Assembly (NCBI GenBank): GCA_035653615.1 | Contig: DASRBN010000037.1 | Coordinates: 187,736 to 251,735 of the forward strand | Origin: Ktedonobacteraceae bacterium | Lineage (GTDB): Bacteria > Chloroflexota > Ktedonobacteria > Ktedonobacterales > Ktedonobacteraceae | DNA: 64,000 nt | Reading direction: 5' to 3' | Part shown: one piece after another, positions 18,235 to 27,877 of the stretch | Position numbering within the stretch: the first letter of the stretch is position 1 | Layout of the letters: each line of letters starts with the position of its first letter | Program-made: the position numbers and the translations under genes | Notes under the pieces: model-generated | Databases searched by the model: none | The model's input: only the letters and a program-made list of their open reading frames with translations | Told to the model about the DNA's origin: nothing

Positions 18235-19548
18235 ATGCACGGAGTCCCCTCTTCTTCGCGTACCAGAATTGCCATGGTAGCGCTTTCTTTGCTGTTGCTG
18301 CTTGTTTCAATCGCCGGCGTTGTCCTGGTAACCCGGCAAGCCAATGCCATGGGCGCTTATTCAACGGGGTCATCATCAAACAACGTGTACGCTCCTTTCC
18401 TCAATGCTACTGGAACAGTAGTATCTACGGACACGCCCTCGCCAACACCAACTTCAACTAATACCCCATCTCCAACAGCGACAGACACTCCCACTCCGAC
18501 CGATACCCCCTCACCGACGCCAACGAATACCCCATCTCCTACTCCGACGCCGACCAAAACTCCATCACCAACACCAACGAAGGCTCCCTCGCCGACGCCG
18601 ACCGGCACTCCCTCGTCTTCTCCGACTGCCACGGCAACCCCCAGGGCAACTGCAACTGCGCACGCGACACCTGGAGCAACCGCGACAACCAGGGCAACTG
18701 CCACGGTGAACGCCGGCCAGGGGAACGGCCAAAACTCGACACCAACCAGTATCTCAACGACCACGTCTACTTCTACCGGCGATAACCAGAATGATGTGTC
18801 CTCAAGTGCGCAGGACCCTGCATCTCATCTCGTTGATGTATTTGCGGGTATTGTATGTACTGTGGCCTTTCTCTTCCTGCTGTTTCTTGGCTGGCGGCAA
18901 CTGCGCAAGCACTTACTGCCGCCGGCGCCCGCGAAGTTGCCTCCCAGCGGCGCTCCTCCCTGGAGTCGCGAACGACCAATTTCTCCCTGGGAACAGGCGA
19001 AAAACGTCCAGGGAGCCACTCAAGGCCCCACCGTCCCTCATCAGTATACGGGACTTGTGAATCCACCAGTAATGCCGGCTACGCATACTTCCCAGGGATG
19101 GTCTGCTCCCCAGCCGGAGAATCCTTACCCCGGTTATCCTGGCTACCCTGGCCACCCTGGCTATAACTCGCCGCAGTTCTCCTCTGGCAGCAAAGTGCCT
19201 CATGTGTATCCAGAAACTCCTACGGCGACTGTGAGCCAGGCTTCCTCCAGTGGCAGCTTTTTGCCGGTAATCGATCAGGGTTCCTTGCCCGTCACCGGTG
19301 AATTTCCCTCGCTATCGCGTGCAACCGGCCCGGAAAAAGCGGTCCGTCTCAAACGCTCGACACGCCTGGTACCGATAGACAACCATCAGACCAGTGGCGC
19401 GCTGTCCGTTATCCCATCGGCCTCAAATAGGCAACAGGCCGGTCGTATCGACGATCAGGTCCTCGACCTCAACGACCCTTACCTGCAAGAAATGATCCGG
19501 CAGTACAGCGATAAAGGCAAGGCCATGAGGCAGCAACCAGGTCAGTAG
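18235..19548 (+). CDS. Two-helix membrane protein with Pro/Thr-rich repeat stalk
   Basis: 437 residues. Helix 1 (about residues 10-34, [18 protein letters not shown]) is followed by an extracytoplasmic Ser/Thr/Pro/Ala stalk of about 110 residues built from the period TPSPTPT-x-T. Helix 2 (about 205-225, [16 protein letters not shown]) is followed by a cytoplasmic Pro/Gly/Tyr-rich tail that includes [12 protein letters not shown]. The stalk has the composition of O-glycosylated cell-wall-spanning linkers. No catalytic domain is present. The codons of the stalk are near-repetitive DNA (18430-18620), which could slip. Confidence 0.6.
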   Translation: MHGVPSSSRTRIAMVALSLLLLLVSIAGVVLVTRQANAMGAYSTGSSSNNVYAPFLNATGTVVSTDTPSPTPTSTNTPSPTATDTPTPTDTPSPTPTNTPSPTPTPTKTPSPTPTKAPSPTPTGTPSSSPTATATPRATATAHATPGATATTRATATVNAGQGNGQNSTPTSISTTTSTSTGDNQNDVSSSAQDPASHLVDVFAGIVCTVAFLFLLFLGWRQLRKHLLPPAPAKLPPSGAPPWSRERPISPWEQAKNVQGATQGPTVPHQYTGLVNPPVMPATHTSQGWSAPQPENPYPGYPGYPGHPGYNSPQFSSGSKVPHVYPETPTATVSQASSSGSFLPVIDQGSLPVTGEFPSLSRATGPEKAVRLKRSTRLVPIDNHQTSGALSVIPSASNRQQAGRIDDQVLDLNDPYLQEMIRQYSDKGKAMRQQPGQ

Positions 19549-19706
19549 GGATAGCGCCTGTTCGCGCCGGGTTGGTAGGCTGGTGGGGACAAATGCCTGC
19601 CCTGTAATCCGGCGCAATTGCCGCAAAGCGTCAGGTATGGTACCATGTTGTAGGGACAGTATCTTGTGCCTGTCCTGCAACCCTCATTGCAATCACTAAA
19701 AGGAGC

Positions 19707-20855
19707 ATGTGTATTCCTATGCCTGGCGAGAGTCAATCACAGCATTTGCGTACCGTCTGGTGGGAAGAGGACGCGGATGGCGAAGCAGTTTGTATGATCG
19801 ATCAATCGCTGCTGCCGCAGCAGGCAGTCATTCTCAGGCTGGCACATGAAGAGCAGGTTGCTGAGGCTATTAAGACATTAAAGGTGCGTGGCGCCCCCGC
19901 AATCGGTGTAGCCGCCGCCTTTGGCATTGCCCTTTCCCTCTATCGCTTGCTGCGCGAGCAAGGTGAAGACCTGGCACAATTTGAAGTGAGGGCGCACCTG
20001 CAAGGCGCCGGTGAGATGCTGCGCCGCACCCGTCCCACTGCCGTCAACCTTGCCTGGGCCATTGACCGCATGCTGCGTCGAGCAAATAGTGCGATGAATG
20101 AGAGTATTGCTCCTCGCGAACTGGCGCAGTTATTGCGCGACGAAGCTCAGGCCATCGCCGATGAAGATTTCGACGCCTGCATGAAAATGGGATATTATGG
20201 AGCGGAACTCATAGCCGATGGCGATACCCTGTTGACACACTGTAACGCCGGTTCGCTCGCGACTGCCGGGTGGGGAACTGCTCTGGCACCCATGTATGTA
20301 GCGCATCACTCCGGTAAAAAAATACACGTCTTCGTTGATGAAACGCGGCCTGTGCTGCAGGGGGCGCGCCTCACAGCCTGGGAATTGCAACAGGAGGGCA
20401 TTCCCCTGACATTGATTACCGATAACATGGCCGGGCATTTCATGCGCACCGCCGGAATCAAAGCGGTCTTCGTCGGGGCTGACCGCATTGCCGCCAATGG
20501 CGATGTCGCCAACAAAATAGGCACGTACAGCGTCGCGGTGCTGGCGAAAGCTCATTCCATCCCATTCTATGTGCTGGCGCCGCGTTCGACCATCGACCTG
20601 AGCCTTGCATCCGGTGAAGAGATTCCCATCGAGCAGCGCAATCCCGAAGAAGTCACGAGTATACGGGGAACTATGATCGCGCCGCCTGGCATACACGCGG
20701 CCAATCCCGCATTTGATGTCACACCGCATACCTACGTGACGGCCATTATCACCGAAGCTGGAATTGCGCGACCGCCATATGAGGCATCGCTGCGCCAGCT
20801 CTGTTCCGGCTATCATAACATTGATAATCCTGGTAGTGACGCCACGCCAGTTTAA
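19707..20855 (+). CDS. mtnA: S-methyl-5-thioribose-1-phosphate isomerase
   Basis: 382 residues, near the usual length of about 350-370. Isomerises methylthioribose-1-phosphate to methylthioribulose-1-phosphate in methionine salvage. Diagnostic motifs: KVRGAPAIGVAAAFG, RPTAVNLAWA, the catalytic-Cys segment THCNAGSLAT, and GADRIAANGDVANKIGTY with the catalytic Asp. The first ATG (19707) is only 2 nt from AGGAG; ATG 19719 lies 13 nt from it, so the exact start is open. The gene opens a SAM-cycle block with ahcY and metK. Paralogues acting on ribose-1,5-bisphosphate exist, but the motifs fit MtnA. Confidence 0.9.
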   Translation: MCIPMPGESQSQHLRTVWWEEDADGEAVCMIDQSLLPQQAVILRLAHEEQVAEAIKTLKVRGAPAIGVAAAFGIALSLYRLLREQGEDLAQFEVRAHLQGAGEMLRRTRPTAVNLAWAIDRMLRRANSAMNESIAPRELAQLLRDEAQAIADEDFDACMKMGYYGAELIADGDTLLTHCNAGSLATAGWGTALAPMYVAHHSGKKIHVFVDETRPVLQGARLTAWELQQEGIPLTLITDNMAGHFMRTAGIKAVFVGADRIAANGDVANKIGTYSVAVLAKAHSIPFYVLAPRSTIDLSLASGEEIPIEQRNPEEVTSIRGTMIAPPGIHAANPAFDVTPHTYVTAIITEAGIARPPYEASLRQLCSGYHNIDNPGSDATPV

Positions 20856-20915
20856 ATAGCTTCTGATCGAGCCTGCAGGCTCGCATTTCAAAGTATCGAA
20901 AGGGAGGACGGAGGA

Positions 20916-21851
20916 GTGTCCATTCTAGTTGTTGGTTCGGTCGCTCTGGATACGGTCGAAACGCCATTTGCCAGGGTCGAAGAAACGCTTGGCGGAGCTG
21001 CATCCTATTTTACCACAGCAGCTTCGCTGTATAACCAGGTCAACCTGGTGGCAATAGTGGGGAGTGATTTTCCGCAAGAACACATCGATTTCTGGCATAC
21101 GCGCCCGGTGAGCCTGGCAGGTCTCCAGGTGAAAGAGGGAAGAACCTTCCGCTGGACCGCGCGCTATCATATGGATATGAATACACGCGATACGCTCGAC
21201 ACGCAGCTAGGCGTCTATGAAGGGTTCCATCCCATTATTCCAGAAGAGTACCGCCGCAGCGAACTGCTGTTCCTGGCCAATATCCAGCCGGAATTGCAGC
21301 TGGAAGTGCTGGAGCAGGTTCTCCAACCACGCCTCACGGTGCTTGATACTATGGAACTATGGATCATGACCGCGCACCAGCAGCTTAGCGAAGTCATCAA
21401 GCGGGTGGATATCCTTTTGATGAGCGAGGAAGAAATACGGCAGTATACGCAATGTCCCAGCATTGTTACAGGCGTGCGGCAACTCCTGAAAATGGGTCTG
21501 AAGTACGTGGTGGTGAAGCAGGGTAGTTATGGAGCACGGCTTTTTGGCGCTGATGGCACCTTTTTCAGCGCCCCTACCTATCCCCTGGAAGAGGTCATCG
21601 ACCCGACCGGCGCGGGCGATGCATTTGCCGGTGGCTTCCTTGGCTATCTTTCGCTTGTAGAGCCACAGCCTGATGGTAGTTATGCCGTCGCCGATTTAAA
21701 ACGCGCCGTCGTCCACGGCAACATCATCGGCTCCTACGTCTGTGAAGATTTCAGCATGCAACGCTTGCGCGCCCTGGCTATGGATGACATTGCCGAACGC
21801 TACCGCGCGCTTGTCATGTGCTCGCACTTCGACCCCAATTGGAAGCCGTAG
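20916..21851 (+). CDS. PfkB-family sugar/nucleoside kinase
   Basis: 311 residues, GTG start at 20916 after GGGAGGACGGAGGA. Ribokinase fold: the N-terminal GSVALDTVETP and a GGAASYFTTAASL glycine pair, and the C-terminal DPTGAGDAFAGGFLGYL motif with the catalytic Asp and the anion hole. The small lid domain at residues 75-110 is unusually rich in aromatic residues. Substrate is not given by the motifs. Lying between mtnA and ahcY, it could phosphorylate adenosine released by AhcY, or methylthioribose; this is an inference from neighbours only. Confidence 0.8.
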   Translation: MSILVVGSVALDTVETPFARVEETLGGAASYFTTAASLYNQVNLVAIVGSDFPQEHIDFWHTRPVSLAGLQVKEGRTFRWTARYHMDMNTRDTLDTQLGVYEGFHPIIPEEYRRSELLFLANIQPELQLEVLEQVLQPRLTVLDTMELWIMTAHQQLSEVIKRVDILLMSEEEIRQYTQCPSIVTGVRQLLKMGLKYVVVKQGSYGARLFGADGTFFSAPTYPLEEVIDPTGAGDAFAGGFLGYLSLVEPQPDGSYAVADLKRAVVHGNIIGSYVCEDFSMQRLRALAMDDIAERYRALVMCSHFDPNWKP

Positions 21852-21882
21852 GACCCTGATGATTCTTCAGAAGTTCGACGGA

Positions 21883-21944
21883 GATTCTTCGCTTCGCTCA
21901 GAATGACATGCCAGGGCATGTCATTCTGAGCGAAGCGAAGAATC
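21883..21944. repeat. Perfect 30-bp inverted repeat, dispersed family B
   Basis: GATTCTTCGCTTCGCTCAGA continuing ATGACATGCC is followed after 2 nt by its exact reverse complement. Single arms recur at 14909-14940 and, shortened, near 9937 and 35157. As RNA it would form one long hairpin between the PfkB gene and ahcY, able to block read-through or protect the upstream mRNA end. Confidence 0.8.
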
Positions 21945-21981
21945 CCCCGCTCTCATATGTAAATGAGGCGGCACCCGCTAA

Positions 21982-23328
<1,347 letters not shown>

Positions 23329-23400
23329 TAGGGACAGCGGCTGGCCCTGCCCTGATCCGGGTCCCAGGGCAGGAACCAGCCACTTTCCCTGCGTGAAAAC

Positions 23401-23430
23401 TTGACATTCTGCTTCCTCCCTCGTTATACT
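23401..23430 (+). promoter_or_regulatory. Sigma-70-type promoter of the metK riboswitch leader
   Basis: TTGACA at 23401-23406 and TATACT at 23425-23430 with an 18-nt spacer. It lies 80 bp upstream of the SAM aptamer, in the right place and direction. Confidence 0.75.
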
Positions 23431-23510
23431 TTAGAAGTAAAGAAATCCTTCGTGGATGCCGCGAACGTAAACAAAGAAATATCGAGGATACACTTCAATG
23501 TATCCTTGAA

Positions 23511-23622
23511 GCTCTCATCAAGAGAGGTGGAGGGAAACGGCCCGATGAAGCCCGGCAACCCGCCTGCCTGGTCGCAGGAAGGGTGCCAATTCCGGCGGAA
23601 CGCAATCCGCGAGATGAGGGGC
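23511..23622 (+). promoter_or_regulatory. SAM-I (S-box) riboswitch
   Basis: P1 pairs CTCTCATC (23512-23519) with GATGAGGG (23613-23620). The core elements are in order: AGAGAGGTGGAGGGA, CGGCCCGATGAAGCCCGGCAACC, a variable P3 arm, GGTGCCAATTCC, then the P4 hairpin GCGGAACGCAATCCGC. The 3' strand of P1 (ATGAGGGG) can instead pair with ACCCCTGCAT of the terminator, giving the classic switch: SAM bound means P1 forms, the terminator forms and metK is off. Confidence 0.92.
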
Positions 23623-23639
23623 ATATGCAACAAAGCTAA

Positions 23640-23666
23640 AACCCCTGCATTTCAGGGGTTTTTTTC
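23640..23666 (+). terminator. Riboswitch-controlled intrinsic terminator
   Basis: AACCCCTG-CATT-TCAGGGGTT hairpin followed by seven T. It lies 18 nt after the SAM aptamer and is its expression platform. Confidence 0.9.
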
Positions 23667-23738
23667 ATACTCTGATCGTTTCCACAAAATAAGCCTGGTT
23701 GACATAAAATATAATGAATGAAGTCTGCTGAATGAAAT

Positions 23739-23779
23739 GTAGGGGCCGATTGATCGTGCCCACCGCCGATTGATCGGCC
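23739..23779 (+). repeat. Dispersed repeat family A
   Basis: 41-bp copy between the riboswitch terminator and metK. Its end directly abuts the metK ribosome site AAAGGAGA, so it is part of the 5' leader of the read-through mRNA and could fold back near the start. Confidence 0.8.
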
Positions 23780-23791
23780 AAAGGAGAACAA

Positions 23792-25078
23792 ATGAGCAAT
23801 TTTATGAAAAGTCCGAAATCGTTTTTCACGAGCGAATCGGTCACTGAGGGGCACCCCGACAAGCTCTGCGACCAGATTTCGGATGCCGTCCTCGATGCAA
23901 TTCTGGCCCAGGACCCCATGGCCCGTGTCGCCTGCGAAACTGCTACCACCACAGGTCTCGTGCTTGTCGCCGGTGAAATCACCACCACCGCCTGGATCGA
24001 CATGCCAGCCGTCGTGCGCAAAACGATTGAGCAGGTTGGCTATGTCAGCGCCGATTATGGCTTTGACTATCGCACGTGTGGAGTTGTTACCTCTATCGGC
24101 AAGCAGTCGCCAGATATTGATCTGGGAGTCAGCCGCTCAATGGAGGCCAAAACGGGCATCGCTGTCCTGAGCGATAGCGAATTGGAGAGCATCGGCGCGG
24201 GCGACCAGGGCATGATGATCGGTTTCGCCTGCAACGAGACCCCGGAGTACATGCCCATGCCTATCAGCCTGGCCCACAAACTCACCCGCCAGCTCTCGCG
24301 CGTGCGTCGCAAATCGTGGGAGGGCACCGGCCCCATGGCCTATCTACGGCCCGACGGGAAAAGCCAGGTCACCATTCAGTACGAATATGGTCGCCCCGTT
24401 CGCGTCGATACTGTCGTCGTCTCTACTCAGCACGCGGATTACGTCGATAAGGACCAGATTCGCTCCGATGTCATCGACTATATTATCAAGCCGACCATTC
24501 CCGCGCACTTACTTGATAGCAACACCAAATTTTTTGTCAATCCCACAGGCCGTTTCGTCACCGGTGGTCCCATGGGCGATGCCGGATTAACCGGGCGCAA
24601 AATCATCGTTGATACCTATGGCGGCATGGCGCGGCATGGTGGTGGCGCCTTTAGCGGCAAGGACCCGACCAAAGTTGATCGGTCAGCATCCTACGCGGTA
24701 CGTCACATCGCCAAAAATGTCGTCGCCGCCGGGCTTGCGGATCGCGTGGAATTGCAGGTCGCCTATGCCATCGGCGTAGCTCGCCCGCTTTCGCTCTTTA
24801 TCGACACATTCGGCACCGGCAAGGTTTCGGACGAAGAAATCGTGCGCCTCATCAATGAACACTTTGATCTACGGCCCGCCGGTATCATTCAATCCTTGAA
24901 CCTGCGCCGGCCCATTTACCAGCCTACCGCGGCATTCGGCCACTTCGGTCGTACAGACCTCGATCTTCCCTGGGAAGCTCTCGACAAGGTTCCTATGCTG
25001 CGCAAAGGCGTGGGCGCCAGCGTAGAAACCAGTGACCAGGCCGCGATGACAGAAGGGGAAATGATGGATGTCGATTGA
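23792..25078 (+). CDS. metK: S-adenosylmethionine synthetase
   Basis: 428 residues. Makes SAM from methionine and ATP in the cytoplasm. Signatures: [20 protein letters not shown] at residues 12-31, [12 protein letters not shown], and [19 protein letters not shown], which cover the methionine, metal and ATP sites. Start ATG 23792 follows AAAGGAGAACAA. Expression is controlled by the SAM-I riboswitch upstream. The last 11 nt overlap the start of map, so the two are probably translated as a coupled pair. It is slightly longer than typical bacterial MetK (about 385-400), mainly at the ends. Confidence 0.97.
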   Translation: MSNFMKSPKSFFTSESVTEGHPDKLCDQISDAVLDAILAQDPMARVACETATTTGLVLVAGEITTTAWIDMPAVVRKTIEQVGYVSADYGFDYRTCGVVTSIGKQSPDIDLGVSRSMEAKTGIAVLSDSELESIGAGDQGMMIGFACNETPEYMPMPISLAHKLTRQLSRVRRKSWEGTGPMAYLRPDGKSQVTIQYEYGRPVRVDTVVVSTQHADYVDKDQIRSDVIDYIIKPTIPAHLLDSNTKFFVNPTGRFVTGGPMGDAGLTGRKIIVDTYGGMARHGGGAFSGKDPTKVDRSASYAVRHIAKNVVAAGLADRVELQVAYAIGVARPLSLFIDTFGTGKVSDEEIVRLINEHFDLRPAGIIQSLNLRRPIYQPTAAFGHFGRTDLDLPWEALDKVPMLRKGVGASVETSDQAAMTEGEMMDVD

Positions 25079-25814
25079 ATCAGAACAGGATTTACAGGCC
25101 CTTTTACGTATCGGAAAAATCGTTGGCCTCACCTTACAGGAGATGCAAAAAAGCGTTCGACCGGGAATAACCACCGGCGAGCTTGACCAGATTGGAGCGG
25201 CCTTCCTTAAAAGCCACGGTGCCCGTTCCGCCCCACCAATGGTCTATGGCTTTCCGGGCACCGCCTGCATCTCACTGAACGATGAAGCAGCCCACGGTAT
25301 TCCGGGTGATCGGGTTGTTGAAGCGGGCGACCTCGTAAAGATTGATGTCACTGCTGAACTGGATGGCTATTACGCCGATGCAGCGGTCACCGTCGCAGTT
25401 CCCCCGGTATCACCGCTCAAGAGCCGTTTAGTTGCCTGCGCGAAAGCCGCGCTTGATAAAGGCATTCTCGCGGCCCAGGCTGGTAAGCCGATCAACGCCA
25501 TCGGTCGCACCGTCGAACTGGAAGTCCAGCATCGCAAGTTCTCCGTCATACGCGAACTCTGCGGGCATGGCGTCGGCAGAACCATTCACGAGGAGCCGCG
25601 CGTCATTCCAAGCTACTACTCTCCACAGTTTTCGCAGCGCCTGACCGAAGGCCTCGTACTCGCCATCGAGCCACACATCTCCGCCAAAGCCGCGCGTATT
25701 CAGGACTCGGTGGACGGCTGGACGCTGAAGACCAACAACGGCACGCCCGTCGCGAACTATGAACATACTGTCGTAGTCACAAAAGGCAAGCCGCTCGTGG
25801 TTACAGCTATCTAA
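25068..25814 (+). CDS. map: Methionine aminopeptidase, type I
   Basis: 248 residues, the normal size. Removes the N-terminal methionine from nascent proteins. Metal ligands and pocket can be seen: [11 protein letters not shown] (substrate His), [16 protein letters not shown] (two Asp), [13 protein letters not shown] (His), AIEPHIS (Glu) and NYEHTVVVT (Glu). No zinc-finger extension at the N-terminus. Start overlaps the metK stop by 11 nt, so it shares the riboswitch-controlled mRNA, which would tie methionine removal to SAM supply. Confidence 0.95.
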   Translation: MSIESEQDLQALLRIGKIVGLTLQEMQKSVRPGITTGELDQIGAAFLKSHGARSAPPMVYGFPGTACISLNDEAAHGIPGDRVVEAGDLVKIDVTAELDGYYADAAVTVAVPPVSPLKSRLVACAKAALDKGILAAQAGKPINAIGRTVELEVQHRKFSVIRELCGHGVGRTIHEEPRVIPSYYSPQFSQRLTEGLVLAIEPHISAKAARIQDSVDGWTLKTNNGTPVANYEHTVVVTKGKPLVVTAI

Positions 25815-25999
25815 TGCGGATTACAAGAGGCACAAGCACCGGTGAAATCGCTTGTGTCTCTTTTTATTTGCTTTCCATTTCTCAAAAGGTATCTTCTGAC
25901 CTCTCCAGGGTGCAAATCTTGTCATAAACACGTATAATAAAGCCAGCAGATACGAATCGTCTAACTAGCTCATGTGCCAGATAGAAGGAGCATAACGCC

Positions 26000-27148
26000 A
26001 TGGACTTCACGCTCAATGAAGAGCAATTGGCAATTCGCGATACCTGTCGCGAGTTCGCGCAACAAGAGATCAAACCGCGCGCGGAAGAAATGGACCGCAC
26101 CGGCGCGTTCCCCTACGACATTATTCGCCAGATGGGACAGTTAGGGCTGCTAGGACTGCCGTTCCCCGAAGAATATGGTGGCGCGGGCGCTGATTTCCTC
26201 TCCTACTGCCTCGCTATCGAGGAAATCTCGCGCGGGGATGTTTCGGTCGGCATTACCATGGAGGCTCATACCTCGCTGGGTTCGACCCCTTTTTACCTGT
26301 TCGGCACCGAAGAACAGAAGCAGCGGTACCTGGTACCACTGGCCCGCGGCGAAAAGCTCTGGGCCTTCGGTCTCACCGAGCCAGAAGCAGGCTCCGATTC
26401 GGGTGGCACGCAGACACGGGCCGTCCTGCGCGATGGGAACTGGCATATCAATGGTGCCAAAGCCTTTATCACCAATGCCGGGACAGATATGACGGGCGGC
26501 GTCACCATCACGGCCGTCACCGGTACGCGCCCCGACGGTCGCAAAGAGATCACCAACTTTATCATACCCAAAGGTACGCCTGGCTACATCATTGGCCAGC
26601 CCTACAAAAAAATGGGTTGGAAAGCCTCTGATACACGCCCACTCACCTTCGAAGATTGCGTCGTACCTGAAGAAAACATGCTGGGCCAGCGTGGAGAAGG
26701 CTTCAAGCACTTCATGCATATCCTCGATGCCGGGCGTATCGCCATTGCCGCGCTCTCGGTGGGTCTCGCCCAGGCCTGCCTCGATGAAGCGCTGAGCTAT
26801 GCTAAAGTACGCAAGCAGTTTGGCAAACCCATCAGTTCATTCCAGGCTATCCAGTTTAAACTCGCCGATATGGATACAGAAATAGAACTCGCTCGTTTAA
26901 TGTACTATAAGGCCGCGTGGTTGCATATGCAGGGCAAACCTTTCCGGCGAGAAGCAGCGATAGCCAAACTCTTCGCCTCGGAAACGGCCAAGCGCGCCGC
27001 GGACCAGGCGGTGCAAATTCATGGCGGCTACGGCTTCATGGATGAATTTCCGGTCTCGCGCTACTGGCGCAGCGTCAAAATCAACGAAATTGGTGAAGGC
27101 ACCAGCGAGGTGCAGCGTATGGTGATCGCGAAACACCTGGGCATCTAA
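26000..27148 (+). CDS. Acyl-CoA dehydrogenase
   Basis: 382 residues, the canonical length. FAD-dependent oxidation of acyl-CoA to enoyl-CoA in fatty-acid or branched-chain amino-acid breakdown. Motifs: GLPFPEEYGGAGAD, AFGLTEPEAGSDSGG, ITNAGTDMTGG, QFGKPISSFQ, QIHGGYGFMDEFPVSRYWR and, near the C-terminus, NEIGEGTSEVQRMVIAKHL with the catalytic Glu in the short-chain position. ATG 26000 has AGAAGGAGC upstream. Chain-length specificity is not resolved. Confidence 0.93.
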   Translation: MDFTLNEEQLAIRDTCREFAQQEIKPRAEEMDRTGAFPYDIIRQMGQLGLLGLPFPEEYGGAGADFLSYCLAIEEISRGDVSVGITMEAHTSLGSTPFYLFGTEEQKQRYLVPLARGEKLWAFGLTEPEAGSDSGGTQTRAVLRDGNWHINGAKAFITNAGTDMTGGVTITAVTGTRPDGRKEITNFIIPKGTPGYIIGQPYKKMGWKASDTRPLTFEDCVVPEENMLGQRGEGFKHFMHILDAGRIAIAALSVGLAQACLDEALSYAKVRKQFGKPISSFQAIQFKLADMDTEIELARLMYYKAAWLHMQGKPFRREAAIAKLFASETAKRAADQAVQIHGGYGFMDEFPVSRYWRSVKINEIGEGTSEVQRMVIAKHLGI

Positions 27149-27242
27149 CAATCTTCTATAGGGAGAGTGCCTGGTGCCTATCCTCGTTGGGGTCGCAGGA
27201 TTTCCCTGGCCGTTCGTCAAAATTCATGAGAGGAGAGACAAT

Positions 27243-27845
27243 ATGGATATCACTCCTGGATCGGCAGTTCCAGGCCATGTTCACAGTGAGAGGCGTACCC
27301 CCTTGCTTGAGGGGATGCACCTCAAGTTCCCCACGTTCAAACACCACCATCCGGCTGTCATCAATGTGAATGAGGTCGTCGATGAACAGTTAACGGCGGG
27401 GCAGAAGATCGCTGACACTGTGGCCTCAACCGTTGGCAGCTGGCGCTTTATCATAATTCAAAGCTGTATCCTGGCCATCTGGCTGGCTTTGAACATCACC
27501 GGAATAGTCTATCGTTGGGATCCCTATCCTTTCATACTCTTGAACCTGGCTCTATCGTTTCAAGCCGCATACGCAGCTCCGTTTGTGATGATGTCTCAGA
27601 ATCGCCAGGCTGAAAAAGATCGCCTGACCGCCCAAAACGACTACATTTGTGATACTAAAGGCGAAGAAGAAATCCGTCATATCATGGAGCATCTGGATCA
27701 CCAGGATGATTTGATCCTCCAGATTGTGAAACGCCTGGAAGAGCAGCATATGGAGATGCGGGAGCAGCTGGCTCGCCTGGATCCGGCCCTGGTGAAACGC
27801 CTGGCAACTGAGGTGCAGCAGGTTATAAAAGAGCAAGAAGGGTAA
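27243..27845 (+). CDS. DUF1003-family membrane protein
   Basis: 200 residues from ATG 27243 (AGAGGAGAGA upstream), preferred over an earlier in-frame GTG at 27174. Two membrane helices at about residues 68-90 (FIIIQSCILAIWLALNI) and 100-120, with the family pattern around 'FILLNLALSFQAAYAAPFVMMSQNRQ' split here by a short loop, then a charged helix with EKDRLTAQNDY. The tail (about 155-195) is a coiled coil. DUF1003 proteins are inner-membrane proteins of unknown function. A hairpin follows 8 nt after the stop. Confidence 0.85.
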   Translation: MDITPGSAVPGHVHSERRTPLLEGMHLKFPTFKHHHPAVINVNEVVDEQLTAGQKIADTVASTVGSWRFIIIQSCILAIWLALNITGIVYRWDPYPFILLNLALSFQAAYAAPFVMMSQNRQAEKDRLTAQNDYICDTKGEEEIRHIMEHLDHQDDLILQIVKRLEEQHMEMREQLARLDPALVKRLATEVQQVIKEQEG

Positions 27846-27852
27846 TAAAAAG

Positions 27853-27870
27853 GGGCGCTTCTTAGCGCCC
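27853..27870. terminator. Bidirectional hairpin terminator
   Basis: GGGCGC-TTCTTA-GCGCCC between convergent genes. The minus-strand reading is followed by CTTTTTATT, so it best serves the minus-strand anti-sigma gene's neighbour, the DUF1003 mRNA being stopped more weakly. Confidence 0.7.
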
Positions 27871-27877
27871 TAAAAAC

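Noticed and set aside
18430-18620. TPSPTPT-coding repeat considered as CRISPR or VNTR element
   Set aside because: It is the low-complexity stalk of a membrane protein; no spacer-like unique segments.
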